This document shows positions 36,166 to 44,636 of a DNA stretch of 64,000 nt, piece after piece. The notes under the pieces are model-generated. The model did no database searches. It was given only the letters and a program-made list of their open reading frames with translations, and was not told where the DNA came from. The DNA is from Hallerella sp964587155. GTDB taxonomy: Bacteria > Fibrobacterota > Fibrobacteria > Fibrobacterales > Fibrobacteraceae. The stretch lies in assembly GCA_964587155.1 (NCBI GenBank), contig CAZPKF010000008.1, positions 1-64,000 on the forward strand. The letters are read 5' to 3'. Made by a program: the position numbers and the translations under genes. Position 1 is the stretch's first letter. Each line of letters starts with the position of its first letter.

Positions 36166-36583
36166 AAAGAAGGTCTTTAGATTGGCTTTAGCCTTGTTCG
36201 CCTTGGGATGTGTCGTGACGTTTTCTCCTTGGGATCCCGTGCCGCAAATAGAAACTTTCTCTTATGCGGAAGGGGAGCCGTGGAATGGTTCGAACATCCT
36301 CGCCGACACTCTGGGTATTCTACAAAAATCAACGGATTCGCTGCATAAGCGCACTAAATCCCTTAAAAAGGCAAAGCCGGCTGTCCATTTTCCCATTTCG
36401 ATAAACCGGGCGACAGCTGCGGAATTGTGCGCCATCAAAGGCGTGGGGCCGAAACTTGCAGAAAGGATAATCGCTTACCGCTCAAGCCATGGAAAGTTTT
36501 CCGGGCCGTCGGATTTGCGGAAAGTATCCGGAATCGGCAAGAAAAAAGCGGAAAATATTCTCGGCTTCGTCGTTTTTGACTAG
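36152..36583 (+). CDS. ComEA-like helix-hairpin-helix protein
   Basis: This 143-residue protein has an N-terminal membrane anchor (about 8-26), an extended spacer, and a C-terminal tandem helix-hairpin-helix (INRATAAELCAIKGVGPKLAERIIAYR ... DLRKVSGIGKKKAENIL). This is the ComEA type that binds incoming DNA in the periplasm during transformation. With comEC at 56.6-59.0 kb and the pilus genes it suggests natural competence. Confidence 0.88.
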   Translation: MNGPEKKVFRLALALFALGCVVTFSPWDPVPQIETFSYAEGEPWNGSNILADTLGILQKSTDSLHKRTKSLKKAKPAVHFPISINRATAAELCAIKGVGPKLAERIIAYRSSHGKFSGPSDLRKVSGIGKKKAENILGFVVFD

Positions 36584-36614
36584 ATTTATAAAAAATAGGA
36601 CGCAAGTTGTTGAT

Positions 36615-37526
36615 ATGACGGAAGATACGAAGTTGCATCTAGGCATTGAAGCGGGTGAAGTCCTGCTCAAGGTGGCTCTTTATGATCCGCAAGAGAAGAA
36701 AGTCGTCAAAACGGCGATTCTCGACACGGGATCGAATCCGCTGGATGACGTTTTCGCTTTTGAATCCGCTTTGCAAAAGTGGATGGCGGAAAACGAGAAT
36801 CTTGAAATAGGAACGGTCGCTTTGACCGTGTCCTCATTTCGCGCTGTTGTCAAGCAATTGATTGTTCCGCCAGAGGCGACTGATGTCCGCGAATATCTCG
36901 AATGGTACTTGGGAACCCTAGTCAATGCGAATGTGGGCGATTACATTTTGGATTTTGCCGAATTGGGAGAGTCCGAAACGGGGCGTTCTGTTTTGCTCAT
37001 CGCCTTGCGAAAAGTTTGGGTCGACGCCATCCGCAAAGGATTCCGCGACCAGAACTTGGCCCCGAAAATCCTCGAAGTCGATGCCGTTTCCTTATTGAAC
37101 CTGCTCGAAGCGGGGTCGGCGATGGATGGCAAGCTCCAGTGCGTCATCAAGGCAGATGTCACCGGCGTCATGTTGCTGTGGGTTTCGCAAAACAACATCC
37201 GGGCGTTGCGCTGCTGTTCAACCCTTGATTTGGCGGGAAAGGAACGCGCCGAAGCCTACGCGTTGCTGTCGAACAACATTTCCGCTCAAGTAAAAATGGC
37301 GAATGAAATCAACGGTGTTTCCGTGAACCAGTATCTGCTTTGCGGTGAACTGGCGACCGATATCCTGTTTGTTGAAAATCTGCGAAAGGCCGTGGACGAC
37401 AAACCGATTTTGCCGATGGATTCTTTTGCTGAAATCCGCTTGCCTGTCGATGAAGAAAGCGCAAGCCACGTACTTTCCTGTGCAGGGGCGATTGGCGTTG
37501 CCCTGAGGAGCGCAAAGCATGATTGA
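36615..37526 (+). CDS. pilM: PilM-like actin-fold pilus protein
   Basis: The 303-residue protein starts at ATG 36615; the longer upstream frame overlaps the HHH gene and is not credible. It has an actin/FtsA-like start (LHLGIEAGEVLLKVALYD), the VSSFRAVVKQLIVPP segment, and LILEVDAVSLLNL-like and LLCGEL segments, as in PilM. PilM is cytoplasmic and docks on the PilN N-terminus. The next gene begins with a PilN-type N-terminus (MIELNLIE) and overlaps by 8 bases, which supports the assignment. Similarity is moderate. Confidence 0.75.
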   Translation: MTEDTKLHLGIEAGEVLLKVALYDPQEKKVVKTAILDTGSNPLDDVFAFESALQKWMAENENLEIGTVALTVSSFRAVVKQLIVPPEATDVREYLEWYLGTLVNANVGDYILDFAELGESETGRSVLLIALRKVWVDAIRKGFRDQNLAPKILEVDAVSLLNLLEAGSAMDGKLQCVIKADVTGVMLLWVSQNNIRALRCCSTLDLAGKERAEAYALLSNNISAQVKMANEINGVSVNQYLLCGELATDILFVENLRKAVDDKPILPMDSFAEIRLPVDEESASHVLSCAGAIGVALRSAKHD

Positions 37527-38550
37527 ATTGAACTTGATTGAAGCGGCATCCCGTCCCGTTCCTGTTTCTGTCGCTCCCCGGGTAACGGTTTCGAAACGGG
37601 CAGAGTCAAAAGAAAAAAAGCGCACCGGGTTGTTGGCCGTTGCCGCTGTTTTGGCGTTGTTGATTGTGGGTGTCGTCGTCTTGAAATTGGTGGGCGTCCC
37701 CAAGGCACTCGAAGGCGTGTTGCCCGCTCCCGTGCTCAGTGTTCTCGGAATTGAAGATCCTAGCCGATCCGGTCCGGAATTGGGGATGCGGATTTCTGGT
37801 CAAACGACGACTGCCGGTGGCAACATTGCAAGCCGCCGTGCCGAAGAGGAGGCTGCCGCAGTCCGGAAGGCCCAGGTTGCTTCCCCGGAACGCGTTGTCC
37901 AGGATATCCGTCCCGAAATTTTCCAAAAAGAGAAACGCTCCGCTTATGCGGATTTGCTTCCCATGGAAAAAGTCGTTTTCCAAAAGTCGATGGCGGCGCA
38001 AATTCTTGCCTTTATCAACGCGGTGACTCCAGATGGAGTGAGCTTTGCGGACATCGTCTTTGAAGCTCCGAATTTTTATTCCATCCGCGGAGTTGCAGAA
38101 TCTCCCGTGATTCAGAAGAATTATTTGGAACGCTTGAAAATGGGAAGCTCCGAATTCAAAACACCTCAGCTTCCGGAGAACGCTCCGGCGACATCGATTA
38201 CCGCATACGGCGTTCTTTCTGCGAAATCGGACGCCACGCCTGCTGCCGGAATCATTTCCTTTGTCAAGGAAAGCGAACTGGCGAAAGAAACGGAAACGCT
38301 CCGCGGGTTGGATGCCGGTGGAAAAATGCGTTTTTCCGGATTTAAAAAACCGAAAGTGGAAGATTTTGGCGTTTACAAAAGCACGACTTACCATTTGACG
38401 ACTTCGGCGGATTTTCAAACGGTGTTGCGCTTTGTGGACGCCCTTTCCAAAAGTCCAGTCCGCGTTGGCATTGAAAAACTCCGGATGTCTGCCGCCGGCA
38501 AAAACGGCGTTTCGACTTCGATGACTCTTGTCGTCTATACGCAAGACTGA
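37519..38550 (+). CDS. PilN/PilO-like inner-membrane pilus protein
   Basis: The 343-residue protein begins MIELNLIEAASR, matching the INLLP-type N-terminal peptide of PilN that binds PilM. A basic stretch and one membrane helix (about 38-60) follow. The periplasmic part (130-343) ends with a ferredoxin-like segment (TTYHLTTSADFQTVLRFVDALSKSPVRVGIEKLRM) resembling PilO. It may therefore combine PilN and PilO roles. It overlaps pilM by 8 bases and rsmD by 1. Confidence 0.7.
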   Translation: MIELNLIEAASRPVPVSVAPRVTVSKRAESKEKKRTGLLAVAAVLALLIVGVVVLKLVGVPKALEGVLPAPVLSVLGIEDPSRSGPELGMRISGQTTTAGGNIASRRAEEEAAAVRKAQVASPERVVQDIRPEIFQKEKRSAYADLLPMEKVVFQKSMAAQILAFINAVTPDGVSFADIVFEAPNFYSIRGVAESPVIQKNYLERLKMGSSEFKTPQLPENAPATSITAYGVLSAKSDATPAAGIISFVKESELAKETETLRGLDAGGKMRFSGFKKPKVEDFGVYKSTTYHLTTSADFQTVLRFVDALSKSPVRVGIEKLRMSAAGKNGVSTSMTLVVYTQD

Positions 38551-39083
38551 TGCCGATTCGCGTTTCTGGCGGTGAATTTCGCGGGCGGCAAATCGCCTCG
38601 CCGCTTTCTTCCAAAACTAGGCCTACCGCGGCGATGACGCGCGAAGCTCTTTTCAACATTTTGCAAGATGTCTCCGGATTCCGCGTCTTGGACCTGTTTG
38701 CCGGGTCCGGAATTATGGGAATCGAAGCGATAAGCCGGGGTGCGGCTTCTGTGACTGCGGTTGAAAAAAATGCGGCGCAGGCGCGTTCCATCGAATCGGC
38801 GTATCGCAGCTTGGGAATTTCTGAAAAGCTTCATTTGTGTGTAACCGAGGCGTTGCGCTTTGCGGAAAGGGAACAGAAATCCGAAAACCGTTTTGACCTG
38901 ATTTACGCGGATCCGCCTTTTACGGAGGCGTATCCCGATTTGCGCTGTGTTTTACCGCTTTTATCTGCCGGGGGAGTGGCCGTGTTCGAAGTGCCGTCCA
39001 GGCATCTTCCCGATTGGTCTTCTGCTTGTCGAATCCGCCGTTATGGGGAAAGTTCGCTAGCTTTCTTTTACGCATCTTTGTAA
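38550..39083 (+). CDS. rsmD: 16S rRNA (guanine966-N2)-methyltransferase
   Basis: The 177-residue enzyme has the RsmD start IRVSGGEFRGRQIASP, the TRPTAAMTREALFNIL segment, the SAM-binding motif VLDLFAGSGIMGIEAISRG and the catalytic DPPF motif. It methylates G966 of 16S rRNA. It sits directly before coaD, a very common pair in bacteria. Confidence 0.95.
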   Translation: MPIRVSGGEFRGRQIASPLSSKTRPTAAMTREALFNILQDVSGFRVLDLFAGSGIMGIEAISRGAASVTAVEKNAAQARSIESAYRSLGISEKLHLCVTEALRFAEREQKSENRFDLIYADPPFTEAYPDLRCVLPLLSAGGVAVFEVPSRHLPDWSSACRIRRYGESSLAFFYASL

Positions 39084-39092
39084 ATTTGTGCC

Positions 39093-39590
39093 ATGGAACG
39101 CATTGCCGTCTTTACAGGCTCTTTTGACCCTTTTACAGTCGCCCATTTGGCGATTGCACAAAAAGCGGCGGAAATTTTTGACCAGGTGATCATCGCCGTG
39201 GGGAAAAATGTTTCCAAACGTCCCCTTTTGCCCGCTCATGTCCGGGAGCGCCTTGCGGCCAAAGCCGTAGAGTTCTTGCCGAATGTTCGGGTGGATTCTT
39301 TTGGGGGGCTTGCCGTGGAATACATGAAGACAGTCGGTGCCAAATATCTTGTGCGCGGTATCCATTCTGCGGCGGAATTTGACGTGGAGCGCGATTTGGC
39401 GTGGAACAACCAACGGCTTTTTTCAGAAGCGGAAACGGTTTTTTTTCCGCTGGAACCGAAATTTGCCGGCGTTTCCAGCTCGGCGGTCCGAGAAATTTTG
39501 CATTTTGGCGGCTCTTGTCCGCATCTGGTCCCAGCATCCATTTACGCAGACCTTTTACACGAATTGGAGAACCTTTCATGTTCGGACTGA
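39093..39590 (+). CDS. coaD: Phosphopantetheine adenylyltransferase
   Basis: The 165-residue enzyme performs the penultimate step of CoA synthesis. It has the nucleotidyltransferase start AVFTGSFDPFTVAHLAI (the second HxGH position reads VAHL), VRGIHSAAEFDVERDLAWNN and the late SSSAVREI segment. It overlaps the rhomboid gene by 13 bases. Confidence 0.95.
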   Translation: MERIAVFTGSFDPFTVAHLAIAQKAAEIFDQVIIAVGKNVSKRPLLPAHVRERLAAKAVEFLPNVRVDSFGGLAVEYMKTVGAKYLVRGIHSAAEFDVERDLAWNNQRLFSEAETVFFPLEPKFAGVSSSAVREILHFGGSCPHLVPASIYADLLHELENLSCSD

Positions 39591-40390
39591 AGCCTTTCGG
39601 AATGCTTTCTAGCCCCATCCGGATTTTGTTGATAGCAAATGTCGTCATTTTCGCCATCGGTAATTTGCTGCCCGTTTTGGGCGATTATCTGGTGGCTTAC
39701 GGCGCGCTCCGTCCGGTCTTTTATTCGGAAATTTGGCGTTACCTGACTTATGCGTTTTTGCACGGCGGCTTTTGGCATTTGGCGTTCAACATGCTTTCGC
39801 TTTGGATGTTCGGAGACGACGTGGCGACGGAAATCGGTTATCGCCGCTTTTGGATCCTCTATCTCTTCTGCGCCGTTTTTGCGGGCGTTTTCAGCATTCC
39901 GTTCTATCTGATGGGTGTGATGTCACCGTTTTCTTACATTGTCGGTGCTTCTGGCGCGCTGATGGGCGTTTTCGTGGCTTATGCGTGGCTTTTCCCGAAC
40001 CGCGGCATTTTGATGTTCTTTGTTATTCCGATGCGAATCAAGCACGCCATCTGGTTTTTCATTGCCCTGGATATTCTTTTGGCGCGTTCCAATGATTCCG
40101 TTGCCCATTTCACGCATTTGGGCGGCGTTCTTTCGGGATTCCTCTGCATGTATCTTTTCTCGCACAACATTTGGGACAAATTGCGCGGAGAATTTCGGGA
40201 AAGTCGGCGGGATAAGCCGCAGCGAACACAAGATGAACCCCTCGAAGGGGAAGTCGCCTATTTGGACAAGAACCGTCAACTGGATATGATTTTGAAGAAA
40301 GTAAGTGAGAGCGGCGTGTCTTCGCTTTCGCCATCGGAAAAGGACTTTTTGCTCAAGGAGAGCGCGCGCCGCCGCGGTCGCCGCTTTTAG
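39578..40390 (+). CDS. Rhomboid-family intramembrane serine protease
   Basis: The 270-residue protein starts at ATG 39578. It has six membrane helices and the rhomboid features: WR motif region (EIWRYLTYAFLHGGFWHLAFNM, with His67 and Asn71 of the oxyanion site), catalytic Ser125 in GASGA and catalytic His180 in HFTHLGG. It should cut single-pass membrane proteins. About 75 charged residues follow the last helix and carry no domain that I recognise. Confidence 0.92.
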   Translation: MFGLKPFGMLSSPIRILLIANVVIFAIGNLLPVLGDYLVAYGALRPVFYSEIWRYLTYAFLHGGFWHLAFNMLSLWMFGDDVATEIGYRRFWILYLFCAVFAGVFSIPFYLMGVMSPFSYIVGASGALMGVFVAYAWLFPNRGILMFFVIPMRIKHAIWFFIALDILLARSNDSVAHFTHLGGVLSGFLCMYLFSHNIWDKLRGEFRESRRDKPQRTQDEPLEGEVAYLDKNRQLDMILKKVSESGVSSLSPSEKDFLLKESARRRGRRF

Positions 40391-40398
40391 GAGGTTTT

Positions 40399-41367
40399 AT
40401 GAAGAAGGTTTTAGGATTCGGGGCTGCCCTGGTCGATCTTTTGGTGAATGTCGATGACGATTGGCTGCAAAAATGGAATGCGGCCAAAGGCGGTCAATGT
40501 TCCATCGCTTATCCGCAGATGCAAAAAATCTTGGAAAGTGCGCCAAATCCCCAAGTGGTTCCTGGCGGAGCCGCTTGCAACACGATGGTCGGTGTTGCAA
40601 AATTAGGCGGTCGCGCATCTTTCTTTTCAAAAACCGGACGCGATGCGCTGGGCGAGGCTTTTGCAAAGCATTTGGCGGAGAGCGGTGTGGAAAACCGTTT
40701 GTTGACTTCTTCTACGGCGACAGGGACGGTCCTTTCGGCTGTGACTCCGGATGCGGAACGCACGATGTTTACCTTTTTGGGCGCTTCGAATGAAATTGTG
40801 GCATCCGATGTGACTACGGACCTTTTTGATCAGGTCGGCATTCTGTATTTGGAAGGCTACCGCGCTTATGGTGAAACGTGTTTTTTGCGGATGGTCGAAG
40901 AAGCCCGCCGCCGCGGAGTCAGAACTGCCCTTGATTTCGGGGCGTTTGGCGTGGTGAACGATTGCCGTGCGCTTTTCAATAAACTTTTCGCCGGCAAAGA
41001 AATCGACATTTTAATGGCGAATGAAGACGAGGCGAAGGCTTACACCGGGGTTTCGGACGAGGCGGCTCTTGAAAAGATGGCGAAGCTTTGCCAAATCGCC
41101 GTGGTGAAACTGGGAAAGCGCGGTGCGCTGATCTCGGCGGAAGGTAAGGTGTTCCATGTCGAAGCAGGAAATGCGAAAGCGCTCGACACGACGGGTGCCG
41201 GTGATCTTTGGGCTTCGGGATTCCTTTACGGATTACTCGACGGATGGTCGCCGGAACGCGCGGGGAAATTGGGCAGCCTTGTTTCAAACGAAGTCGTGCA
41301 GGTTGTCGGCGCGAAAATCCCGGAAGCGGGCTGGGCACGGATTCACGAGGGAATGCAAAATGTCTAA
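40399..41367 (+). CDS. PfkB-family carbohydrate/nucleoside kinase
   Basis: The 322-residue kinase starts after a strong AGGAGG. It has the first PfkB signature region (VVPGGAACNTMVGVAKLGG) and the second with the catalytic Asp (LDTTGAGDLWASGFL). The overall pattern, including the KTGRDALGEAF segment, resembles adenosine kinase/ribokinase-like members. The substrate is not determined. It overlaps the next gene by 8 bases. Confidence 0.9.
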   Translation: MKKVLGFGAALVDLLVNVDDDWLQKWNAAKGGQCSIAYPQMQKILESAPNPQVVPGGAACNTMVGVAKLGGRASFFSKTGRDALGEAFAKHLAESGVENRLLTSSTATGTVLSAVTPDAERTMFTFLGASNEIVASDVTTDLFDQVGILYLEGYRAYGETCFLRMVEEARRRGVRTALDFGAFGVVNDCRALFNKLFAGKEIDILMANEDEAKAYTGVSDEAALEKMAKLCQIAVVKLGKRGALISAEGKVFHVEAGNAKALDTTGAGDLWASGFLYGLLDGWSPERAGKLGSLVSNEVVQVVGAKIPEAGWARIHEGMQNV

Positions 41368-42127
41368 CGAAGGCGAACTGCTGGAATGGATGCCGTTCGA
41401 AACGTTTTCTTCTGCGGAAGAAGCGAATGCGATGGTGGAACTTCTCAAGGAAAACGCCATTGAATCTAGCGTTGTGAACGATGCTAATTTGGGTGGCGAT
41501 CCGCTTGGACTGGATTTTCAAAACCGCGGAGCGGATTCTTGCATTGTCAGGGTCCGCGCAAAGGATATCGACGTCGCCCGCCGCCTTTTGGAAGCTCAGG
41601 TTCAAGCGGCTACTGCCGAAGTCGCCGATGAATTGAGTCTTGAAATGTTGAATACATTCAGCGATGAAGAACTTTTCGATATGCTGCGGAAACCCGATGA
41701 GTGGAATCCGGAAAATGTGACTCTCGCCAGGAAAATTCTCTCGTCGCACGGGAGGGATGTTTCGGATGCGGAGATGAAACGCCTTTTTGACGAACGCATT
41801 GAAAATTTGCGAAAGCCGATTCCTGTCAACAAGGCTAGTGTTTTTCTCGCTTTTGTGGCGGGCATCGCCGTTATCGCTTTGGATGTGGTGAATTACTTTT
41901 ACCTAAAGTCTTCGGAATTTCTGTATTTGCTTGTCCTTGCGTTCATTGTGGCGTGTTTGGCTTTGATTGCCGGACTCAACTGGACATATCGCAAGAAACG
42001 CTTGCCGGATGGAGAAAAGGTTTTCGTTTATTCGAAGCGGCTGCGCGCCGTTTCTTTTGTGGAAACGGTTTTGGCGGCCTTTGCTTTGGGCATGACTGTT
42101 TTGGATATCGCCGTCCGCACGGTGTAG
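41360..42127 (+). CDS. Membrane protein with DUF2007-like N-terminal domain
   Basis: The gene starts at ATG 41360 and encodes 255 residues. Residues 5-80 (WMPFETFSSAEEANAMVELLKENAIES ... VRAKDIDVARRLLEA) resemble DUF2007, a small fold of signal-transduction type. A helical middle follows, then about four membrane helices (158-250). The function is unknown. Overlap with the kinase implies one transcript. Confidence 0.78.
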   Translation: MSNEGELLEWMPFETFSSAEEANAMVELLKENAIESSVVNDANLGGDPLGLDFQNRGADSCIVRVRAKDIDVARRLLEAQVQAATAEVADELSLEMLNTFSDEELFDMLRKPDEWNPENVTLARKILSSHGRDVSDAEMKRLFDERIENLRKPIPVNKASVFLAFVAGIAVIALDVVNYFYLKSSEFLYLLVLAFIVACLALIAGLNWTYRKKRLPDGEKVFVYSKRLRAVSFVETVLAAFALGMTVLDIAVRTV

Positions 42128-42143
42128 AGATTTGGAAGTTGGC

Positions 42144-42166
42144 TGCGGATTTCAGAGAAATCCGCA
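42144..42166 (+). other. Perfect 10-bp hairpin in the 3' flank
   Basis: TGCGGATTTC and GAAATCCGCA pair perfectly around an AGA loop, 17 bases after the stop of the membrane protein gene. No T-run follows, so it is not a classical terminator; it could stop exonucleases or be part of a longer RNA. Confidence 0.5.
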
Positions 42167-42250
42167 TGGGAGGCATGAAAAGTCCTTGTTGACGACTTTT
42201 TATGTAATTTTTTTGGGGGAGTTTAGCAAGCTTTTTTATGGTTCCATATA

Positions 42251-42354
42251 AAGAATGACGAATCATTCTTCAAATTGAGGGAGCATTTTGTCCCCGAATG
42301 TCCCTATTCGAGTTTTTATGTTATGGTTATCATTGGAAATGAATCTAATGATAA
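42251..42354 (+). promoter_or_regulatory. Structured leader of the 33-residue protein
   Basis: Within 120 bases before the ATG there are two perfect inverted repeats. AAGAATGA/TCATTCTT (42251-42270, CGAA loop) comes first, and TTATCATT/AATGATAA (42327-42354, 12-base loop) ends 2 bases before the Shine-Dalgarno. Between them lies a box at 42287-42310 that recurs at 49847-49870. The second hairpin is placed to influence translation. Confidence 0.45.
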
Positions 42355-42367
42355 ACAAGGAGGCTTT

Positions 42368-42469
42368 ATGCCAAAACCGACAAATGATCCAAATGGTGCA
42401 GGATTCCCGTCAAAGACAGGAAGGCCGTCTGGCCCTGGGCGCGGCAATAATCAACCGGGGAGGAAGTAA
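42368..42469 (+). CDS. 33-residue Pro/Gly-rich basic small protein
   Basis: The frame starts at ATG 42368 with an AAGGAGG ribosome-binding site (42357-42363), the strongest in this region. The 33 residues are rich in Pro, Gly, Asn and basic residues (starting MPKPTNDPNGAG, ending NQPGRK), with no membrane or signal segment. It has its own leader hairpins and a strong hairpin with T-run downstream, so it looks like a single-gene transcript. No family was recognised. A longer in-frame start at 42275 lacks a ribosome-binding site. Confidence 0.65.
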   Translation: MPKPTNDPNGAGFPSKTGRPSGPGRGNNQPGRK

Positions 42470-42486
42470 GTAGCGTCACGAATGTG

Positions 42487-42540
42487 TCCGGAAGCCCAGT
42501 CTGAAATTCGGCTTATTTCTTGCGCGGGCTTCCGGATTTT
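42487..42540 (+). terminator. Terminator-like hairpin after the small protein
   Basis: TCCGGAAGCCC (42487-42497) pairs perfectly with GGGCTTCCGGA (42526-42536), followed by TTTT. The 28-base loop is long for a terminator, so an RNA element with a terminator role is possible. Confidence 0.6.
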
Positions 42541-42599
42541 ATGTGAGTTTTTTCACGCATGGGATTGACAAAGTGTAAATTTTCAGTTAGTTTTATTTA

Positions 42600-42812
42600 C
42601 ATAGCGGAAATCCGCAATTTTTTTGAGCATTTGCTGCTTATTCTCGAGTCTGTAAATCGGCAAAATTTCCAAACGCAGAGAATAGAGATGGCAAACGCTC
42701 ACGTCCCATTCGGGGCGTGGGTCGTTGTCGTTTGTTTGCGCGTAATGGTTTTGCCGAACCTCAGACTGCAAGCAAGCGGGAATTGAATCCCACGCCTTTT
42801 TTGTTGGCGTAT
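42600..42812 (+). ncRNA. Candidate rod-shaped structured RNA (6S-like fold)
   Basis: No credible gene fills 42541-42858. The sequence folds into a long rod: TTGCT/AGCAA (42631 with 42775), AGTCTG/CAGACT (42647 with 42767), a symmetric 5x5 internal loop, CGGCAAAA/TTTTGCCG (42658 with 42756), a large asymmetric bubble, CAAACG/CGTTTG (42692 with 42734), and CACGTCCC/GGGGCGTG (42700 with 42719). A TTGACA box lies at 42565-42570 with a poor -10 17 bases on. A T6 run at 42797-42802 could end the transcript. Size and shape suit 6S RNA, but this is a hand fold without sequence homology; strand comes from promoter and T-run. Confidence 0.4.
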
Positions 42813-42858
42813 TTTCAATCCATGCTCCTGGAATTTTGCCTTCCGCAAAGGAGTGTCG

Positions 42859-44138
42859 ATGAAAAAGTTTTTTTTAGCGCTGATAGCAGGAATGTTTCTG
42901 TTCGCCTGTTCGGGCGAAAACGGCATCGACGGCTTGGATGGGCAGGACGGAGCGACTGTTGATGCGGATTCTCTTTCTGAAATTCTCCGCGATGAAATGT
43001 GGGACTCTTGGGATTCTTTAAAACGGGAAACTTACGATTCTCTTTATGGAAGCATTTTCGACAGCGTTTATTCGGACATTTATACGAAAAACGCCATTAA
43101 GAATCTGAACGCATCTATTTATACGCACAAAGAAACAATCAATTTGGCTTTTGCAAATCAGTATGATTTGATGTACAAGAACTACACCTCTCCGCAGCCG
43201 ATTTCGGTGACTGTGCAAAATAAATGCCAAAATTCGTTTTCCATTTCTGGAAATATTTTGGTTTCGACTGCGGACGAAAGTTGCTCAGATAGAAAAGTTT
43301 TAGTTAAGGTTTGGGTTGATGGTCTGAGCGATACGGGGAGTGTGACGCATACCGTGTCTTCTGGGGAATCGGTGACTTTTGCGCCAAAGCTTTTTTCAAT
43401 ACGGAATCGTTTTCACTTTCTTCGCCGGAACAGGCTCAATACCAAATCCGCGCTTATGCGTTAGAAAACGAACGGGAAATCCTCTTTTATTCGGCCTCGG
43501 AACCGGTGACTGTAAATCCGGTGCAAGTGAATGGCGTTGAATATGTCGGCATCGAAAATAGGTCTTGGTTGACGGGCGTTTGGGTGACTCCCGGCATGGA
43601 TTCCATCCAAAATATTTTGGACGATGTCGCATTGAAATTACCGGGTGGAACGCTCAAGGTTTATCAGCTGTATTCCGAAGACAAAATGATTTCTGCCAGT
43701 TCACAACGGGTTGTGCAGGCTATTTTCGAAGTGTTGCGCGACAGGGGAATTCATTACATTCAGAACGAAAGCGCCGGAAATTTAGGGCAGAAAATCAAGT
43801 ATCCGATAGAAGTTTTGCGGAGTCGCAGTGGAATTTGCATCGAAACGACAGTTCTTTTCGCATCGATTTTAGAAGCGATTGGAATGCAGGCGTTTATTGT
43901 ATTCGTTCCCGGTCACGCCTTTGTCGGCTGGCGGGTGGATAAAGATTCCGATACGGTTGACTTTGTGGAAACGACTCTGATCGGCTACGCCAATTCCACG
44001 TTCGACGATGCGAACGAATTGGCAATAGAATGTTATAACGAAGAAGTTTTTGCGGGAACATTTGAATCGGGGGAGTCGGAATTGATTGATTTGGAAAAAG
44101 TCCGCGAATACGGCATTTTGCCGAACAATATCCATTAA
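42859..44138 (+). pseudogene. Lipoprotein with transglutaminase-like domain, split by a frameshift
   Basis: The first frame (42859 to stop 43464) has a lipoprotein signal (LALIAGMFLFACSG, Cys near residue 17), a collagen-like GIDGLDGQDG start and about 160 more residues. At the T6 run 43391-43396 the reading shifts: one extra T would continue as KLFFNTESFSLSSPEQAQY into the second frame, which reads open to 44138. The second part ends in a transglutaminase-like domain with Cys in RSGICIETTVLF, His in VPGHAFVGW and an Asp in the next strand. The intact protein would be about 426 residues. A homopolymer sequencing error and a real mutation look the same here. Confidence 0.8.
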
Positions 44139-44149
44139 GGAGCTGTTTT

Positions 44150-44614
44150 ATGAAAAAATGGATTTTGCTTTTGTCTGCAATTTTATTCGTCGGCTGTGCC
44201 ACTTCTAAATACCAACTCAAGGAAAACTGGATTGACGACAGCGATTTGCAATTTGCGCTTGCGCATCCGGCTTTGAACGAATGGTATCCGCGGATGGGAG
44301 ATCCGGTCATTATCGAATACCACGGGGATTCTGTTTACTTTGTATATAATTACAGACCGCCCCTTTTTGCAACGGTCAAGAATGGCGTGGAATACAAGCC
44401 CACGAACAACGATAAAGTGAACAACACCTGGGGAACCCGGAATGAAATTTTGGCGATGGTTATCGCGAACAACAAGTTGGTTGGAATCGTCAACAAGCCG
44501 GAATACAAGACCGTTTTGGATTCCCGCGTCGCAGAACAGAAACATTCGGTTCCGGTGTGGGCGTGGGTTGTTGGCGGCATAACAGCCACTCTTGTTTTGA
44601 TGATGATATTTTGA
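44150..44614 (+). CDS. Lipoprotein with C-terminal membrane helix
   Basis: The 154-residue protein follows an AAGGAG site. It has a lipoprotein signal (LLLSAILFVGCATSK, lipobox Cys near residue 16), a soluble domain, and a C-terminal hydrophobic helix (VPVWAWVVGGITATLVLMMIF). The same plan, lipobox plus terminal helix, recurs in the gene at 47298-47807. The function is unknown; the neighbours are all exported proteins. Confidence 0.8.
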   Translation: MKKWILLLSAILFVGCATSKYQLKENWIDDSDLQFALAHPALNEWYPRMGDPVIIEYHGDSVYFVYNYRPPLFATVKNGVEYKPTNNDKVNNTWGTRNEILAMVIANNKLVGIVNKPEYKTVLDSRVAEQKHSVPVWAWVVGGITATLVLMMIF

Positions 44615-44636
44615 AGAACAATCAATTGAGGTTTTT

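Noticed and set aside
42559..42786. 75-codon frame overlapping the candidate ncRNA
   Set aside because: It has no ribosome-binding site or recognisable protein features, and the DNA is better explained by long-range base pairing.
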